Origin: Plasmodium brasilianum
Lineage: Eukaryota > Apicomplexa > Aconoidasida > Haemosporida > Plasmodiidae
Direction: 5' to 3'
DNA length: 64,000 nucleotides
Assembly (NCBI RefSeq): GCF_023973825.1
Contig: NC_090120.1
Location: 1,141,001-1,205,000, forward strand
This document shows, piece by piece, positions 35,411 to 49,565 of the stretch (its first letter is position 1; every line of letters starts with the position of its first letter). Under the pieces are notes generated by a model. It saw nothing but the letters and a program-made list of their open reading frames with translations, made no database searches and was not told where the DNA came from. The position numbers were made by a program, and so were the translations under genes.

Positions 35411-37624
35411 TTAACTTGTTCAAAAAGGATTGAAAACGAACAGGGAAACTGGGAGGGAAAAAAAATAATTAACATAATTTATAAATATGTTTTATTTTAT
35501 TATTTATTTTTGTTTTTTTTGACCTTTGTTATACTAAATTGAATATAATGGAAAGTTTACAAAAACTATAAACATGTAAAATAATCTTTCAAAAAAAAAT
35601 AAAAAAGAATTTACTTGAAAATTTTTTGTTAACTTTCAATAGTTCGATGGATAAATCTGAATAATATATCCGCAAGTTTTTCATTATTGTATGGTATTAA
35701 TTTTATATTGAAGGAATTACATATTTTCCTTTAGGCCTCAAACGGGAGTACAATTTTTTTTTTTTTTTTTTTTTTTTAAGCAGATGAAAAAGAAGTATTT
35801 TATTTTGTGTAACTGTTTGTGTTCAAAAAATATGATGAGCCTTTATTTTGGTACTTCCTATTAGGTTATGTTACGTTCTTTTTAAAACCTTTAAATAGAT
35901 ATGTATGTATATATATATGTATACATATATGTGTTATTCATAACCATTTTAGCGCCAATGTGCGAACTAAATTTTTGTATTTTTTATTTTGTAGTATAAT
36001 TTGCGCGCACGTATATAATACATACATGCGTATATAGACAATTTTACGATGTCAAATTTTTAACCATATTCTATTACTTTGTTTGTCCTTAAAACAAGAT
36101 TACAGAGAAACACGTATATGTAGAGTTAACATGTTTACATTTTCTTATATGCACTTTATCTATTTTTTTATACATTTTTCCTTATGCTATATACACATAT
36201 TATTTATTACTTTTTCTTATAGCCTTTATAGCTCGTAAGTTATTGTTCACCATATCAAAGGGCCAGTTATAAAAAAAAAAGAACTTCATTCGAAATATAA
36301 TTATAGTGGTGTATATGTATATATAAATAAAAAGAAAACATATATTTTTCTCACTTATTAAATTATATAACTTTTAAAAAATATATTTTTTTCTTATTTT
36401 ACATGCTCATATTTATCTCCTTTTTTTTTTTTTTTATTATATTGTATAGGAAAATAATGTTTTGTTTTATATTTCACCAAACAATTGACTTATATTAATA
36501 TTTTTTAAGCTCATTTCTTTACTTTTTTTTGTTTTTCTTTTTATGGCATAAACTTATACGGATTAAGTTAATAATAAAATACAGATGACCAGCAGTGATC
36601 TGCATAATGTGTTTTTTATGCGTTGTTTTTTTTGTACGCGTATTTTATAAAAATACAGAACTTTCAAGTTGTTAATGAGTTGTATACCCACATATATATA
36701 TATGATCTTGCGCATACATACGTAAAATATACAAAAGGATATGCTTATAATATAAGGTTTTTATAATATTATGCCACTTGTGCGGTAGTAAACAAATTAG
36801 ATACTTTAATTTTTTAACGTAATTATTATATAATACATATAAAAAAAAAAAATACTTGTATATATTTCTTTTTCTTTTTTTTTTAAATAATATATGTCCA
36901 ATGTACTCCTTAAAATAAGCACTTTAAACTGAAAGGAAAATAATTATAAAGCTTGTTTTTTTTGAAGTAAAAAAAATACAGATACATCAATATATTTATA
37001 TATATGTAATATATATGTAAGTATATATTTATTTTAAAATCTCACAGTTAAGAAAATAAAAATACAATTTTTGAAATTTTTACATGGGATAGTTTTATAG
37101 TGGTCACTAAGAACAAAAACAAAAGAAAAAAAAAAAGGCACTGACTAAACCATTTTTTTTTTTTTTTTTCTGAGAGCAACATGTTTTTTTTTTTTTCATG
37201 ATTTTATTTGTATAATAAAATAACAGTGTTATGTTAAATGTTTGAGGTCATTTTATTTTATTTTATAAATTATATTTTATTCATTCTTGCCAAGATTCAA
37301 GTTTATACAAAATATATAAATATATTTATTACATATCAGTCTGAGGAATTAATATAATAATTTATACTAAGAAATTATAATTTTTTTTCATTTTTTTGTT
37401 ATGGATGTTTATGTAATATGTTTGAAATTAATAAAGAAAAAGCCCAAGGCTTCCATAATATTATATATATATATATATATATACATTATGCATATTTTAT
37501 AAAATCTTAACTCATAAAATAATTTTTGCTTAAAAATTCGTTTTTGTTATAACTTTTTTCGTTTTTTATATTTTTTTTTTTTGTAACATATTTAAGTAAT
37601 TTATTATTGGATTTATATTTTTTT

Positions 37625-37755
37625 TCTTTGCCTTTTTGCCTTTTTGCCTTTTTGCATTTTTGCTTTATTGCCTTTTTGCCTTTTTGCATTTTTGCATTTT
37701 TGCTTTATTGCCTTTTTGCCTTTTTGTTTTTTTGCATTTTTGCTTTATTGCTTTT
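37625..37755. repeat. gcctttttgcatttttgctttatt repeat
   Basis: Tandem units of 8-10 bases (gcctttttgcctttttgcat, ttttgctttattg) making higher-order copies of about 40 bases. It is non-coding. Confidence 0.85.
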
Positions 37756-39427
37756 TTTTTCATTCCTTCCATACGTTGAGATATATTGAACTTAAATTTT
37801 TTCTATCTACATTTTTTTATATATAAGTAAAAGCGAAACTTTTCTCTTGTATCTTATATCATATATATATATATATATATCTATATATATAATATATACA
37901 TTTTAATATACTATGTTCCTATTATTGTACACATGTTGTGATCACCTTTTTTTTTTTCTGTACACATTGGAGACTTATATTAAAAATTAAAAAAAAAAAG
38001 AGAAAAACACTCCATTAGATAAAAAATTAAAGAAAAATATATGATGGGTTAGTTATTCTTAAAATATATTGATATAATTTTTTTTTTTTTTTTTTTAAAT
38101 AGGTTCTTTTTTATGATTACCATGTACACTGTATAAATATATGTATATATATATTTTTTTTTTTTTTTAAATCTCAAAATTTTAAGTGTGCATGACCGCA
38201 TCACCTTGTTTATTTACACATTAAACCAATATTTCACCTTAATTTATACCTAAATAAGCAAATTAAGAATGAAAAGTATATATATATTTATATATATATA
38301 TATATACGTATATTCGTACGTGTACCTAAATGTGTATATGTGCAAATGTATATCTACGCGCACATACAAAAATAGTCACGCTGAAACACATAGTTTAAAT
38401 GCATTTAAAATATTTTGCTAACGGATCTCCGAGTTAAACAGTCTTACCATAATTAATATGTAAACATAAAAGATACAAAAGGAAGAAATGTTTCATACTG
38501 CAATAAACGCATAAGAGAACACGTGATATTTATATATATATATATATGTACATATATCTGAATTATTTGCCTAACACTGTAGCAGTAATGTCCTATTTGT
38601 ATTACTTTTTCTTGAAATTTTTTGTACATTGAAATTTCTATCACCTGCACAAGTAATAATTTTTTAGTTATTCGACATGACATGGCAATATTTTTTTTTA
38701 ACCAAATTTATTTCAAGCAACTCAGATATAGAACATATTCATTTTTGACTTGTTACTTGAATTTTTAAAGAGTGATCTTAATAAATTTTGCAAAATTTCC
38801 CAGTATAGTGTTAAGATCTGCACAAATAAGAAAAAAAAAAAAAAAAAAGGAAAAAAGGAAACAGAAATAAGGTTTCTAACAAAAAAAAAAAAAAAAATAA
38901 TATAATATAATATAAAATAATTAAATAATAAAACAGTAAAATAGTACAATAGTAAAATAGTAAAATAGTAAAATAATAAAATTAATAATTAAATAAATAT
39001 TATCTCAATCCTAATAAGGTTAATTCAAAATTTATCAATTTCACTACCATACAACGCATGGCAAAAAAAAATATAAAAAATCAACGCAGCGGTGAAGCTG
39101 GAAAGTTAAAGAGCATACAAAAAAAAAAAAAAAAAGCATGAACATTCATATACATAGTTATATACACCACCATATTCATAAACATACATATTTATATACG
39201 CACGCACATTCGTACACATAAATATTTACATACATACAAGCCTATATATAAATATATATATATACACACCCGTTCGCATATATTTACGTGTAAAACCGTA
39301 CATGTGCGCATGGAATGACAAAACTACGGTTTTGGTGCACGTACTCTATAAAGATAGCGAAATTATTTAAAAAAAAGAAGAAATAAGTAAATAAAAATAA
39401 TAATAAAAATAAAATAAAAATAAATTA

Positions 39428-39541
39428 GAAGTAAAATAGAAGCAAGATAGAAGCAAGATAGAAGCAAGATAGAAGCAAAATAAAAGCAAAATAAAAGCAA
39501 AATAAAAGCAAAATAAAAGCAAAATAAAAGCAAAATAATTG
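39428..39541. repeat. 11-bp minisatellite abutting the gamma-GCS start codon
   Basis: About ten copies of an 11-base unit, agaagcaagat on the left changing to aaagcaaaata on the right. The last copies run up to within a few bases of the ATG at 39546, so the array is in the 5' UTR. Confidence 0.9.
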
Positions 39542-39545
39542 CAAA

Positions 39546-42500
39546 ATGGGATTCCTCAAAATTGGAACGCCATTAAGCTGGGAAGAAGTGCAACATGTAA
39601 AATCTCTTATACGATTGTATGGTATACTGCAGTTTGTTCATACATACAAGTGTAATAAGGATCGAGAAGATGAAAATATAATGTTTGGGGATGAAATAGA
39701 ATATATCATTATAAGGAATGATGAAACATTGAAAGAATCATCAGCTCTTTTATGTGCTACAGATTTAATTGATGAAATGATGAATTTAGAAAGTGTTACT
39801 GATTGTCAATATGGATCTCATTGGACACCTGAATACTCATCCTTTACGATTGAAGGGACACCATCCGTACCTTTTAAATTTGATATTAATTCTTCATCAT
39901 TTGTTGAGGACTGTATGAGAATAAGGAGAAGTAAATTAAATAACGTTCTAAGTGCAATCAGCGGAGTTCGAGCAGTTACATTACCATGTTTCCCTAACAG
40001 CCTTTTGAATAATAGTCTTCTTATGGCTAAAAGAATAAACCAGGAAAATAGTAAAAAGAAAAATGAAAGGATTAATAAAAATGATTTGGTAGAACCACCT
40101 GCTATAGAAAACATTCATTTAAAAAAAATAGAAAAAAAAAATAGTGAAAATGAAAAATGCGCAAACATGCATAGTGAATATAAAATTACTTTTAATGATT
40201 CTAATCAAATTGATATGGATGAAAATAAATCAACACATTTTGTAAATTCAGATATAACTTGTCAAAAAAATGATGATATATTAATGCAAGATATATATGC
40301 GGATGAAGGAGAATGTATACATGTAGAGGAACTTAAGAAAGAAGAAAAAAGAGATGAAAAAGAAGGAAGAAACGAAGAAATGAAAGAACATGAACAGACT
40401 ATGTTCATAAATTCGTTAAAAGAAGATTCTATATTTGAATGTGAATTATTCAAACCAGAAAATATAAACAATTATAGTAATAGTTGTTTAATTACAGATA
40501 TGGTGATAAGTCCACATGCTAGATATATCACGTTAACACAAAATATAAGAAAAAGAAGAGGAACGAAAATTATTTCTTTTAATCCGATTTATATGGATAT
40601 TTATACAGAACAAATGGATAACTGGAAATTAGCTTTAGACAAAAGTGACAACAGACTTTTTAAAAAAATAAAAAAAAAGTATGTTCTAGAGGATCACTTG
40701 ATTTGGAATAAATCCATGTCCAACAGGAAAAAGAGGGAGGGAAATGTTCATGCAAGTGGTGAAACCACGCTTGACCACTTAAGTGCATCCATAAACGAAG
40801 AAACTACCTCAAAAAAAGAATTAAAAATAGATGAAAAAAAATATAATGGTAGTATTGTATATGGCGGAATGGATACGAAGCAAAAGGATATAGATAGCTA
40901 TTTAAATTATAAAGAAAAAGATGAAAAGGAAAATTTAATGGATATTGCTATGAAAAATAGCTTGTTTAGCAATATAGACGATGAAGAAGATTATATATAT
41001 GTATATGATAGAAAATTTATTGAAGAATATTCAGAAATATGCAAAAATCCAATAAAAAATTATGTATATTTAGATGCCATGTTTTTTGGAATGAGCATGT
41101 GTTGCCAACAATTAACTATGTCCTTTCCAACAATTGATGATGCAAAATATGTATATGATCAGCTAGCTGTAATAGCACCCTTATTTTTAGCCATTACTGC
41201 ATGTACTCCATATTTAGGCGGGTATCTCACTGAGACAGATACAAGATGGAGAGTAATTTCAAATAGTGTGGATTGTAGAACAGAAGAAGAGTTAGCTTAT
41301 ATATCCAAACCTAGATATTCAGGAATATCTTTATATATATCAGATGAATTACCTTTAAAAAGGAATTATTATTTTTATAATGATATAGATGTAGTTCTAG
41401 ATAAAAATGTATACGACAAATTAAGAAAAGAAAATGTGGATGATTATTTATCAAGACATATTTCTTCCTTATTTGTAAGGGATCCAATGGTTGTATTTCA
41501 GGGATCTTACAGTGAGAAGGACATTATATCCATTGAAAAGAGATTGGATTATCATATGTCTATGCCCCCCAACCCCCAAGAAAACAAAAAAAAATTTGAT
41601 AAAATTAAAAAAGGGAAGAAAAGAACAACTTATACAAGAATGCAAAAGGAAAAAGAGGATGTGGTGGTAGATAAAAATAAGAATAAAAAAAGTAATATGA
41701 ACAGTATATATCTAAGTGATAGTTTCAACTTTTTAGAAGATTATGAAGAAAAAGTACTTTCATCCCATCAACATTTTGAAAATTTTCAAAGTACCAACTG
41801 GAATAGTGTCCGATTTAAACCCCCACCTATACTTGATAATCATTTTAATGGACCAAGCTCTATTGGATGGAGAGTAGAATTTAGAACACCAGATATTCAA
41901 ATAACAGATTTTGAAAATGCTTCTGTTGTTACTTTAATTATGGTTTTGTCTAAATTTATTTTAAAAAAAAGACTTAATTTATATATTCCTATGTCTTTGT
42001 TAGAAGAAAATTTGTTCAGATCAGCACACAGAGATGCTATAATAAAAGAAAAATTTTATTTTCGCACAAATTTAAATTATGATACAACAGATAATGAAAT
42101 AGAGGAAAAAACTATATACGATATATTTTTCAATGAAAAAAATGGAATATTCTTTTTATGTTCCAAATATGTTGAAGAACAATATAATGAAGGCGCATTA
42201 ACACAGACAGCAAAAAATAAAATAGATGAATATATTGAATTTATAAAATTAAGAAGTTGTGGGAAAATATGTACAGGTGCAGCTTATTTAAGAAATTTTA
42301 TTATGAACCATCCTTCTTATGAAAAAAATTCATATATTAATAGTAAAATAAATTATGATATATGTAAATTAATAGCAGATATAGGAAAAGGTTTAATAAT
42401 TCCACAAGAATTATTAGGTGTTTTTGTTGATCCATATAAAGAAAGAATAAAAAGTGACTTAAGACAAATTAATGAAAGTCAGTATCTTAAATCATTAGCC

Positions 42501-42665
42501 TACAAATTTATATCAGGAGAGGATTATACACAGTACCTTCTTCTTAGTGAGGTTATTAAGGATGACCAAGACTATTACACTTGTACTAAAAGAACAAATT
42601 ATGAAGAATCTACGGATAATCATACACTTGAGTTTGGAAAGAAACTGTACCTATTAAGCGCATAG
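39546..42665 (+). CDS. gammaGCS: Gamma-glutamylcysteine synthetase (glutamate-cysteine ligase catalytic subunit)
   Basis: Single exon, 1039 residues. It carries the eukaryotic GCL catalytic signatures: MFGDEIEYIII (46-56), YGSHWTPEYSSFTIEGTPS, VYLDAMFFGMSMCCQQLTMSF, PLFLAITACTPYLGGYLTETDTRW, YISDELPL, and SSIGWRVEFRTPDIQITDFENA, the glutamate/Mg-binding region. The C-terminal helices match the family (LRSCGKICTGAAYLRNF). The enzyme makes gamma-glutamylcysteine from Glu and Cys with ATP, the first and rate-limiting step of glutathione synthesis in the cytosol. It is far longer than the mammalian enzyme (about 640 residues) because of charged low-complexity inserts at residues about 160-310, 375-480 and 675-745. 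No modifier subunit is visible in the window. Confidence 0.96.
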   Translation: MGFLKIGTPLSWEEVQHVKSLIRLYGILQFVHTYKCNKDREDENIMFGDEIEYIIIRNDETLKESSALLCATDLIDEMMNLESVTDCQYGSHWTPEYSSFTIEGTPSVPFKFDINSSSFVEDCMRIRRSKLNNVLSAISGVRAVTLPCFPNSLLNNSLLMAKRINQENSKKKNERINKNDLVEPPAIENIHLKKIEKKNSENEKCANMHSEYKITFNDSNQIDMDENKSTHFVNSDITCQKNDDILMQDIYADEGECIHVEELKKEEKRDEKEGRNEEMKEHEQTMFINSLKEDSIFECELFKPENINNYSNSCLITDMVISPHARYITLTQNIRKRRGTKIISFNPIYMDIYTEQMDNWKLALDKSDNRLFKKIKKKYVLEDHLIWNKSMSNRKKREGNVHASGETTLDHLSASINEETTSKKELKIDEKKYNGSIVYGGMDTKQKDIDSYLNYKEKDEKENLMDIAMKNSLFSNIDDEEDYIYVYDRKFIEEYSEICKNPIKNYVYLDAMFFGMSMCCQQLTMSFPTIDDAKYVYDQLAVIAPLFLAITACTPYLGGYLTETDTRWRVISNSVDCRTEEELAYISKPRYSGISLYISDELPLKRNYYFYNDIDVVLDKNVYDKLRKENVDDYLSRHISSLFVRDPMVVFQGSYSEKDIISIEKRLDYHMSMPPNPQENKKKFDKIKKGKKRTTYTRMQKEKEDVVVDKNKNKKSNMNSIYLSDSFNFLEDYEEKVLSSHQHFENFQSTNWNSVRFKPPPILDNHFNGPSSIGWRVEFRTPDIQITDFENASVVTLIMVLSKFILKKRLNLYIPMSLLEENLFRSAHRDAIIKEKFYFRTNLNYDTTDNEIEEKTIYDIFFNEKNGIFFLCSKYVEEQYNEGALTQTAKNKIDEYIEFIKLRSCGKICTGAAYLRNFIMNHPSYEKNSYINSKINYDICKLIADIGKGLIIPQELLGVFVDPYKERIKSDLRQINESQYLKSLAYKFISGEDYTQYLLLSEVIKDDQDYYTCTKRTNYEESTDNHTLEFGKKLYLLSA

Positions 42666-43063
42666 CGCAGTTAGATGTTTAAGGCTATTAGGAGCATTAC
42701 CCGTAAATAAAGGTCTATCATTTCTCTTTATTTTTCAGTCCAGCGTATATGTAGTTTTTGTGGCTTAATGGAGCCAAAATATATAATTATGTGTGCGCGT
42801 ATATATGTATATTAATATGTGTATGCAGAGTAATAAGTGTTTGTAGTAATATTTGTATGATATTGCTATATCCACGCGTACTTATGCGTACATGCTCAAC
42901 GGATGCAAATGGAGAGACGGATATGAAAGTGCTCCAAATATACCCCCAAACACATGCCAAGTGTGTTCAAGATGTGCGTCAAATGTATGCCATATGTACA
43001 CCAAATTAACGCCAAATAATTTACTTTTTAATTCTTTCCTAATAAAAAGACGTGAAAATGAAT

Positions 43064-43097
<34 letters not shown>

Positions 43098-43549
43098 TTT
43101 TTAAAATTATAAAATTAGTTATTTTTTCAATAAAAAATGAAAAGACATAAATAGTTCTTTCTTAAATCATAATTAAATATTTATATGCATAAAATACGCA
43201 TAAATATAAATATATAAATATATATATATTTATATATATATATATATATATATATGTGGTGCATATGTATATGTGTGTGTAAAAAGGGGAAAAATGAGAA
43301 CAGTTTGAAAAGAAAAAAAAAAAATTGTTTTTTTTTTTTTTTTTTTTTTTTGTATAAAGCTGGATTAAAATAAGAAGAGTCAAAATGGACTACATAGAAT
43401 TGAACTCATCTGGTATATCCATTTTTACTTTTTGTTTTATACTTTCTTTAATGCCTTATTTTTTTATTTTTCCTTCTTCCTTCCTCCTGCTTTTGTTTTC
43501 TTTTTTTTCATTTTTCCTTGTTGGTGTGTGTGACACCCAGACACATTTC
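42666..43549. other. Convergent intergenic region
   Basis: 3' flanks of gamma-GCS (+) and NAPS (-). It holds poly-T runs (43065-43094, 43329-43351) and a TA microsatellite (43213-43255). No gene is seen. Confidence 0.65.
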
Positions 43550-45291
43550 TCAATCATCGTTGTCTTCATCTCCTTCAACATCATCATCCTTATCATCGTC
43601 ATCTTCATCATCTTCTTCATCCTCATCATCTTCATCCTCCTCCTCATCATCATCATCAAATTCTTCGTCAAAATCTACATCGAAATCATCAAAATCTTCA
43701 AGTCCTAAATAATATGACAAAGGGTTATGCCATATTTCTCTTCTGATCAATTCACCAACATCTGGTTTATCTTGTAATTCTTCAGTTGTAAACCATTCAA
43801 ATAAAGACCATTTGGGCATTTCATTATCTAAATCTGATCGATTATTTGATACAGCTGCAATTGGATTTTTTCCTTCTTTCCATTTTATTCTTGTACATTC
43901 TACCACCTTTTCTTGATTGTTATCAAATGTTACATGCTTAACTAAAGTTAATGGTTCCATATATTCTTTTGCTTTTTCACTAAATGTAAACGTTATTTTG
44001 TATGAACCATTGTTATCCATATTATCTTTTAAGTCTAACTTAACTAAATGATTTAATATATCAATATCTTCAGGTACTATGTCACTTAATGCTGGATGTT
44101 TCCTTAACGTATTAGCCCAAAATCCAGGTACCTTTTGAATTATTTCATCTCTCTTTTCAAACATTGGCTTTTTTTTTTCATCGTACTGTTTCTGTATGTT
44201 CATTTGCTCATGCGCACATTTTATGTCTAGCTGTTCAATATCTTTTTGAACTGCAGGAACAGGGGAAAAATGGAAAGTACGCATGTTAAAAAAGAATATA
44301 AACACACATGGGAATGAAAATGTACATATATGCTGTTCTACCTACGTGATACAGCCAACTACTACATGTACTTATTCATTCATTCGTTCAATTATTCGTT
44401 CAATTATTCGTTCAGTTATGCAATTATTTTTTTGTGGGAAACTGAGCATACTGCACCGTTACACCAGCTTCTCTTCATAAATTATGTGCAATGTACATGT
44501 ACACGCGAAATGACAATGCAATGAAGTAATACAAAAATATGTAAGTATATATACACACATATATACACACATATATACAAACATACATACACACATACAA
44601 ACATACATACACACACAATTTTGTATTTCTAGTTATGCATTTCCATTTATATTTTTTCATATCACTAATAACTATTTAATAAAAAAAAATTTTTTTCTTA
44701 CTGTCTTCAAAATCTTTCATAAAAGGTACTAATGGATCATCATTGTCAATTTTGCTGTACAATAGGAGTGGAAAAGAAGACAACGTTATAAGTTTGGGAA
44801 GTTTGTATTAGTACATATACACATATGCACATATACGCATACACTCATATGCATGTATACGCTCACATGTATATATACACATATAATGTGCATTAAGCCA
44901 AGTGTATATATGCATATGTATGGGAAAATATATATGCAACAAACAGAACAGTGCCCCTTTCGGAATTCGTGATATATATAATATAATGAAAAAATTATTT
45001 TTTTCTCTCTAATGATTTTTCTTTTCTTCGTGTATTCGTTATAATATTAAATATATATATGTTGACATATTTTTTGGAAAAAAAAAATATTTAATCAATT
45101 CATTTTTCTTTTTATATTTAAAACATCATATGTATAAGCTTCAAGAAGTAGCATATAAACGTTTTTTACATCCTTATCATGGATTAATTCTTTATATACA
45201 CACGCATATATGCACAAATAAACGTACAAATTATTACGTGCCCGAATATGTATACATACACGCACGTAAATACTCTCATATGCATATAAAG

Positions 45292-45322
<31 letters not shown>

Positions 45323-45583
45323 TATATAGATAGATAGATATATAGATATATAGATATAGATACATAAACATATATATCCATATATAAGTATGCGATTAAT
45401 TATAACATTTATATGGATAAATAACAAATATATACATCTATAAGCATATATGTATATGAATATATGTACATGTATAAGTATATATGTATATATTTATATA
45501 TATGTATGTACATATGTATGTGCTTACGTATGCTTGGGCTCTGTTGTGTTTTCAACGGAATTTTCTGAGCGATCTCTCTTCAT
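43550..45583 (-). CDS. NAPS: Nucleosome assembly protein, short form (NAPS/SET family)
   Basis: Three exons: 45528-45583, 44702-44754 and 43550-44250, with matching phases. The product is 269 residues. Exon 3 begins IQKDIEQLDIKCAHEQMNIQ, the NAP dimerisation helix. It is followed by KKPMFEKRDEIIQKVPGFW, then WANTLRKHPALSDIVPEDIDIL, and a C-terminal acidic tail of Asp/Glu from about residue 225. Exon 1 (MKRDRSENSVENTTEPKHT) is inferred from an in-phase GTAAGC donor. It is a histone chaperone that carries H2A-H2B or H3-H4 between cytoplasm and nucleus and helps assemble chromatin. The two introns are 451 and 773 bases long and packed with microsatellites. The total length agrees with what I recall for P. 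falciparum NAPS. Confidence 0.9.
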
Positions 45584-45635
45584 TTTTAGTTACTATATTC
45601 TTATGCTTTCATGTATATATATATATAATATATAA

Positions 45636-45676
<41 letters not shown>

Positions 45677-48600
45677 TTATAAATAGTAAAATATGTTATT
45701 AAATTAAGGGAAAAGCTTTTAAATTTTATAATCACAAGGAGGGCTTTAAATTATATTGTTTAATAAAGAGAAATAGAATCCTATTTTATTTTTTTTTATT
45801 TTTTATTTTTTTCGATTTTTTTCTTTATTGAACTTTGTTTTATGTTCGATAAATAAAGGAGTCGATTCCACTGCTTTAAAAAAAAAAAGGGAATTAAAAA
45901 ATAAAAATTAATTTTAAAATTATAAAAATTATTTGCAGTACATGTATATGTACGTACGTTTGTACGTATGTATGTATGTATGTAGGTATGTACGTATGTA
46001 TATATAGATATATGCGTATATAGATATATGCATATGTATTTTTATAGGTATATACCTATGTATTTATATAGATATATACATATGTATTTATATAGGTATA
46101 CAACTATGTATAAATGTATATAGGTATATACGTATTTATGTATGTTTGTAGGTATATGAGTACATATGAACATATCCATGTGCATATAATATGCATAAGT
46201 AAATATGGTGAATGATCAGGTTCGCCATAATATTAAAAGAGCCATGTGAAAATACTGACATCTTATGTATAGCTTCCACAAAACAAAAAAGTAGGTAGTA
46301 GCAATGATAGCAATAAAAAAAAAAAAAATAAATAATAATAATATTAAATGGTATATTTTTACGCAATTATAATATAAAAAATACTCAGTTGTAATACAGA
46401 TTTATAAAACTTTTTAACTTGGAATTATACAACTAATATTTTTATTTTCGTTTATTCATTCGAGTAATTATATACATTCCTTTTTTAAAAACTTTGCATA
46501 TATATTTAAATTACATGTATTTATATTACATATAAGTACATATGGTACATGTAATATGAACAAATCATATATATAAAATATATACAAGCAATATATTTAT
46601 ATATGTACGTGTACTTATAATATATTGTTTTATATTTCATTGCGTGCGACGGCGCTCATTTTTTATAGCTTCTTTCCTTTGAATTGAGAAATAAAAAATG
46701 ACTATATTTTTAAACATAATCTACATATTACATATATGTACATATACGTTCATATACATGTGTAAGCACATACATAAATATATACATATTTATAAGTACA
46801 GAAGTTCCATTATTGTGTACATATACATATATATATATATCATAATATCATTTTCATGTTTGTACTTACATATATTTTATTTATATTGTACATAATTTCT
46901 TTAAATTCTCATGATACATAATAATAAGATAATAACAGGAAATATTAACTTTTTTCAGTATTTAATCTGAGGACCTATTTATTTCCTACAAGTTTTTGCA
47001 TAACAATTTTAGAAGGACTAGAGATGAAACGCAAATATTTATTGCTGCCTTAAATTTTGTAGTTCTATATAATTTCAAACTTAAACTCATACTCTTCTGG
47101 GCTTCCTTATTATTATTACTATTATTTTTACATATTCATATGTATATGTATATGTATATACATATAGTGGTATGTGTAATGATGGGTGTTCATGCGATAA
47201 GATAGTATTGTGTAATATTTCATACGAAATATAAAATAACATAAATATAGGAGCACAAACGTATTAGCTGTTTAATAATAAAATGTAAAAATCATCCATA
47301 TAATATTTTCATGCCATTTAATTCTAGTTATAATAGGTATGTACTTTCCACTTGAATATAATAATTTATGTAATAAATGTATATGAGTAGCAAGGAAAGG
47401 AGTATATATAACGTTATCATATATTAAATATGGAGTTAATTATAATATTCTACTTAAATGTATGTGGAAAATATTATGTTTTCAAATAATTATATATCTA
47501 CACTCTTATGAAAAAAATATTTGCAAAAGAGTAACATGGTTAATTTTTTTTTTAATTTTTTTTTTTTTATTTTTACCTTTTTGTTTTACCATATGGCAGT
47601 TCTTATGTACGTATTGTACATATATACATATAAACATATATGTTTATAATTAAGCTTATACGTATGCTTATATATGTATATATACATTTATGCATATGTT
47701 TACTCCATCAACTTGCTTAAATTATTTGTAAGAAAGCAATTTATTTTTTTCTTCTCTCCTTTTAACACTCTATTATATTTATACACGTACATAAAATTAG
47801 AAAATTTTTAGGTATTACACAAATTGCTATATGATAATCTTCGTTAACGCCAATAAATATTTTTGCAAATCTTATATCAATTCTATGCTGTCCACATATG
47901 TACATATGAGAGCACACATTTGATACCTAATGTTATCTCTTTTTTTAATATTTGTTATATTCGTTATCACAATAAAATAATAAAATGCATTTTGTAGAAA
48001 ATAGGAAAATTATATCATTCCTATGTGTATTATTTTAATATTATAAAAAAAAAAAAAAAAAATTTCTTTCCTTTTTATTTTACTATTTTTTTTTTTTTTT
48101 TAATATTATTATTTTACTCACTTATTCAACCTTTTTTTGAAAAGAAATTCCTTATAGCTAACTTTTCATAGGGGAAAACGAAAAAAAAAAAAAATATATT
48201 CCTATAATATTTTTCCATCCAATGGCGTCTTATTATATATAAAAGGAAAAAGCTTTAAATGAAGAAAAAATAATAATAAAAAAAAAAATCAATGCGGATG
48301 TATTCGCCTTTTCTTTTTCTTAATGAAACTAAAGCGTGCTATTATATATATATATATAATACGTTATTTTTAATTTTCTCACATAATGGAAATTATATTT
48401 TATCTTTAAGTACTAATTATTACAAATATACAGCTGAATAAATGTACAGAGAAGCTCTTGTAATTCTGCTTATATAGCACATTTTTGTTACCTGTATTAC
48501 TCATACATATACATATTTATATCATACCAATATATTATGTGATACATAATTATAAACACAATAAAGCCATTCCTTGCTGTCGTAAATGCTTAAATATGTC

Positions 48601-49534
48601 CATTTAACATTTTCAAAATTTACCCCCAAATTACTAACAGCACACACCATAACTTCTATTAACTCTAAAAGTTTATTCCATTTTATGCAGAACGGAATAT
48701 TAATAAAATTATATTTGCTTGTTTGTTCCTCCCGCGGTAGTTAAAATAAGGGAAATTTAAATTTTGACCCTCAACCATACTAAAATAAGCTTAATAATTT
48801 TTTAAAACTAACTCAATGTACTAACTCTGTTTTAAGGTAACGCTTATTATGGACATGTGTTACTTATTCAGGGGATATGTTAAAAAAATATAAACCCATA
48901 CATATACGGTATATGTGTATGCATACGCTACATACATGAGTATATATATATATATATTATACATACAGGAATATATATACACCTGTCCTACTGTATATAC
49001 TTCCAGCCACATAAACTTGGCTTCAGTTTTGCGGTAAAAACCAGCTACACGGTATACGTAACAATTACTCAAGTAACAGCCATCCTATTCATGTACTAAC
49101 TTAAAAACAAATGTTAAAATACTGTGTAATTACTATAAATTATAAAAATTGTAAATGGTACTAAAAAAAAAAGGAAGAAAATATTAAATTTATATTTAAA
49201 TACATTTTTGAATAATTTTCGTATATTATTATTATACTTTAGTATATTAACGTAAAATACAAAAAAAAATTTCTTTTTTTTTTTTTTTTTAAACCTGCAA
49301 AGGGAACATTAACATAAATTAATTTTTACACTTAAATATAATAATATTATCTTAACGAAATTAATATTCATATTAAAGGATTATATATTATATATTATAT
49401 ATATTATATATTATATATTCCTTGTCAGTCCTTCATCTTTTGCCGTTATGTATATGTGTATGTAGGTAATATTTCGTGAGACTGCATTGAATGCTTTTTT
49501 TTTTGTTTTTATCCATATATATATTTTCTTAAAG

Positions 49535-49565
<31 letters not shown>

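Larger units (their letters stand above)
35411..39545. other. Long divergent intergenic (promoter) region
   Basis: About 4.1 kb between Dus (-) and gamma-GCS (+). It consists of poly-A/T runs, TA microsatellites (37459-37482, 37862-37880, 38275-38306) and two minisatellites. I found no exon or RNA gene, and the scattered short ORFs are AT-driven. Confidence 0.6.

Noticed and set aside
43518..43712. + strand poly-Ser ORF and minus-strand Met/Lys ORF near the NAPS 3' end
   Set aside because: Shadows of the Asp/Glu acidic tail of NAPS in other frames.
45095..45190. Minus-strand frame ending KELIHDKDVKNVYMLLLEAY..., looking like a C-terminal exon
   Set aside because: Its only acceptor gives a frame that does not match the NAPS exon phases (an immediate stop follows), no upstream partner exon was found, and it lies inside the NAPS intron defined by in-phase exons on both sides.
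46996..47205. + strand ORF with FRRTRDETQIFIAALNF
   Set aside because: Short, isolated, ending in a TA/TG microsatellite, with no splice partners. Left as intergenic.
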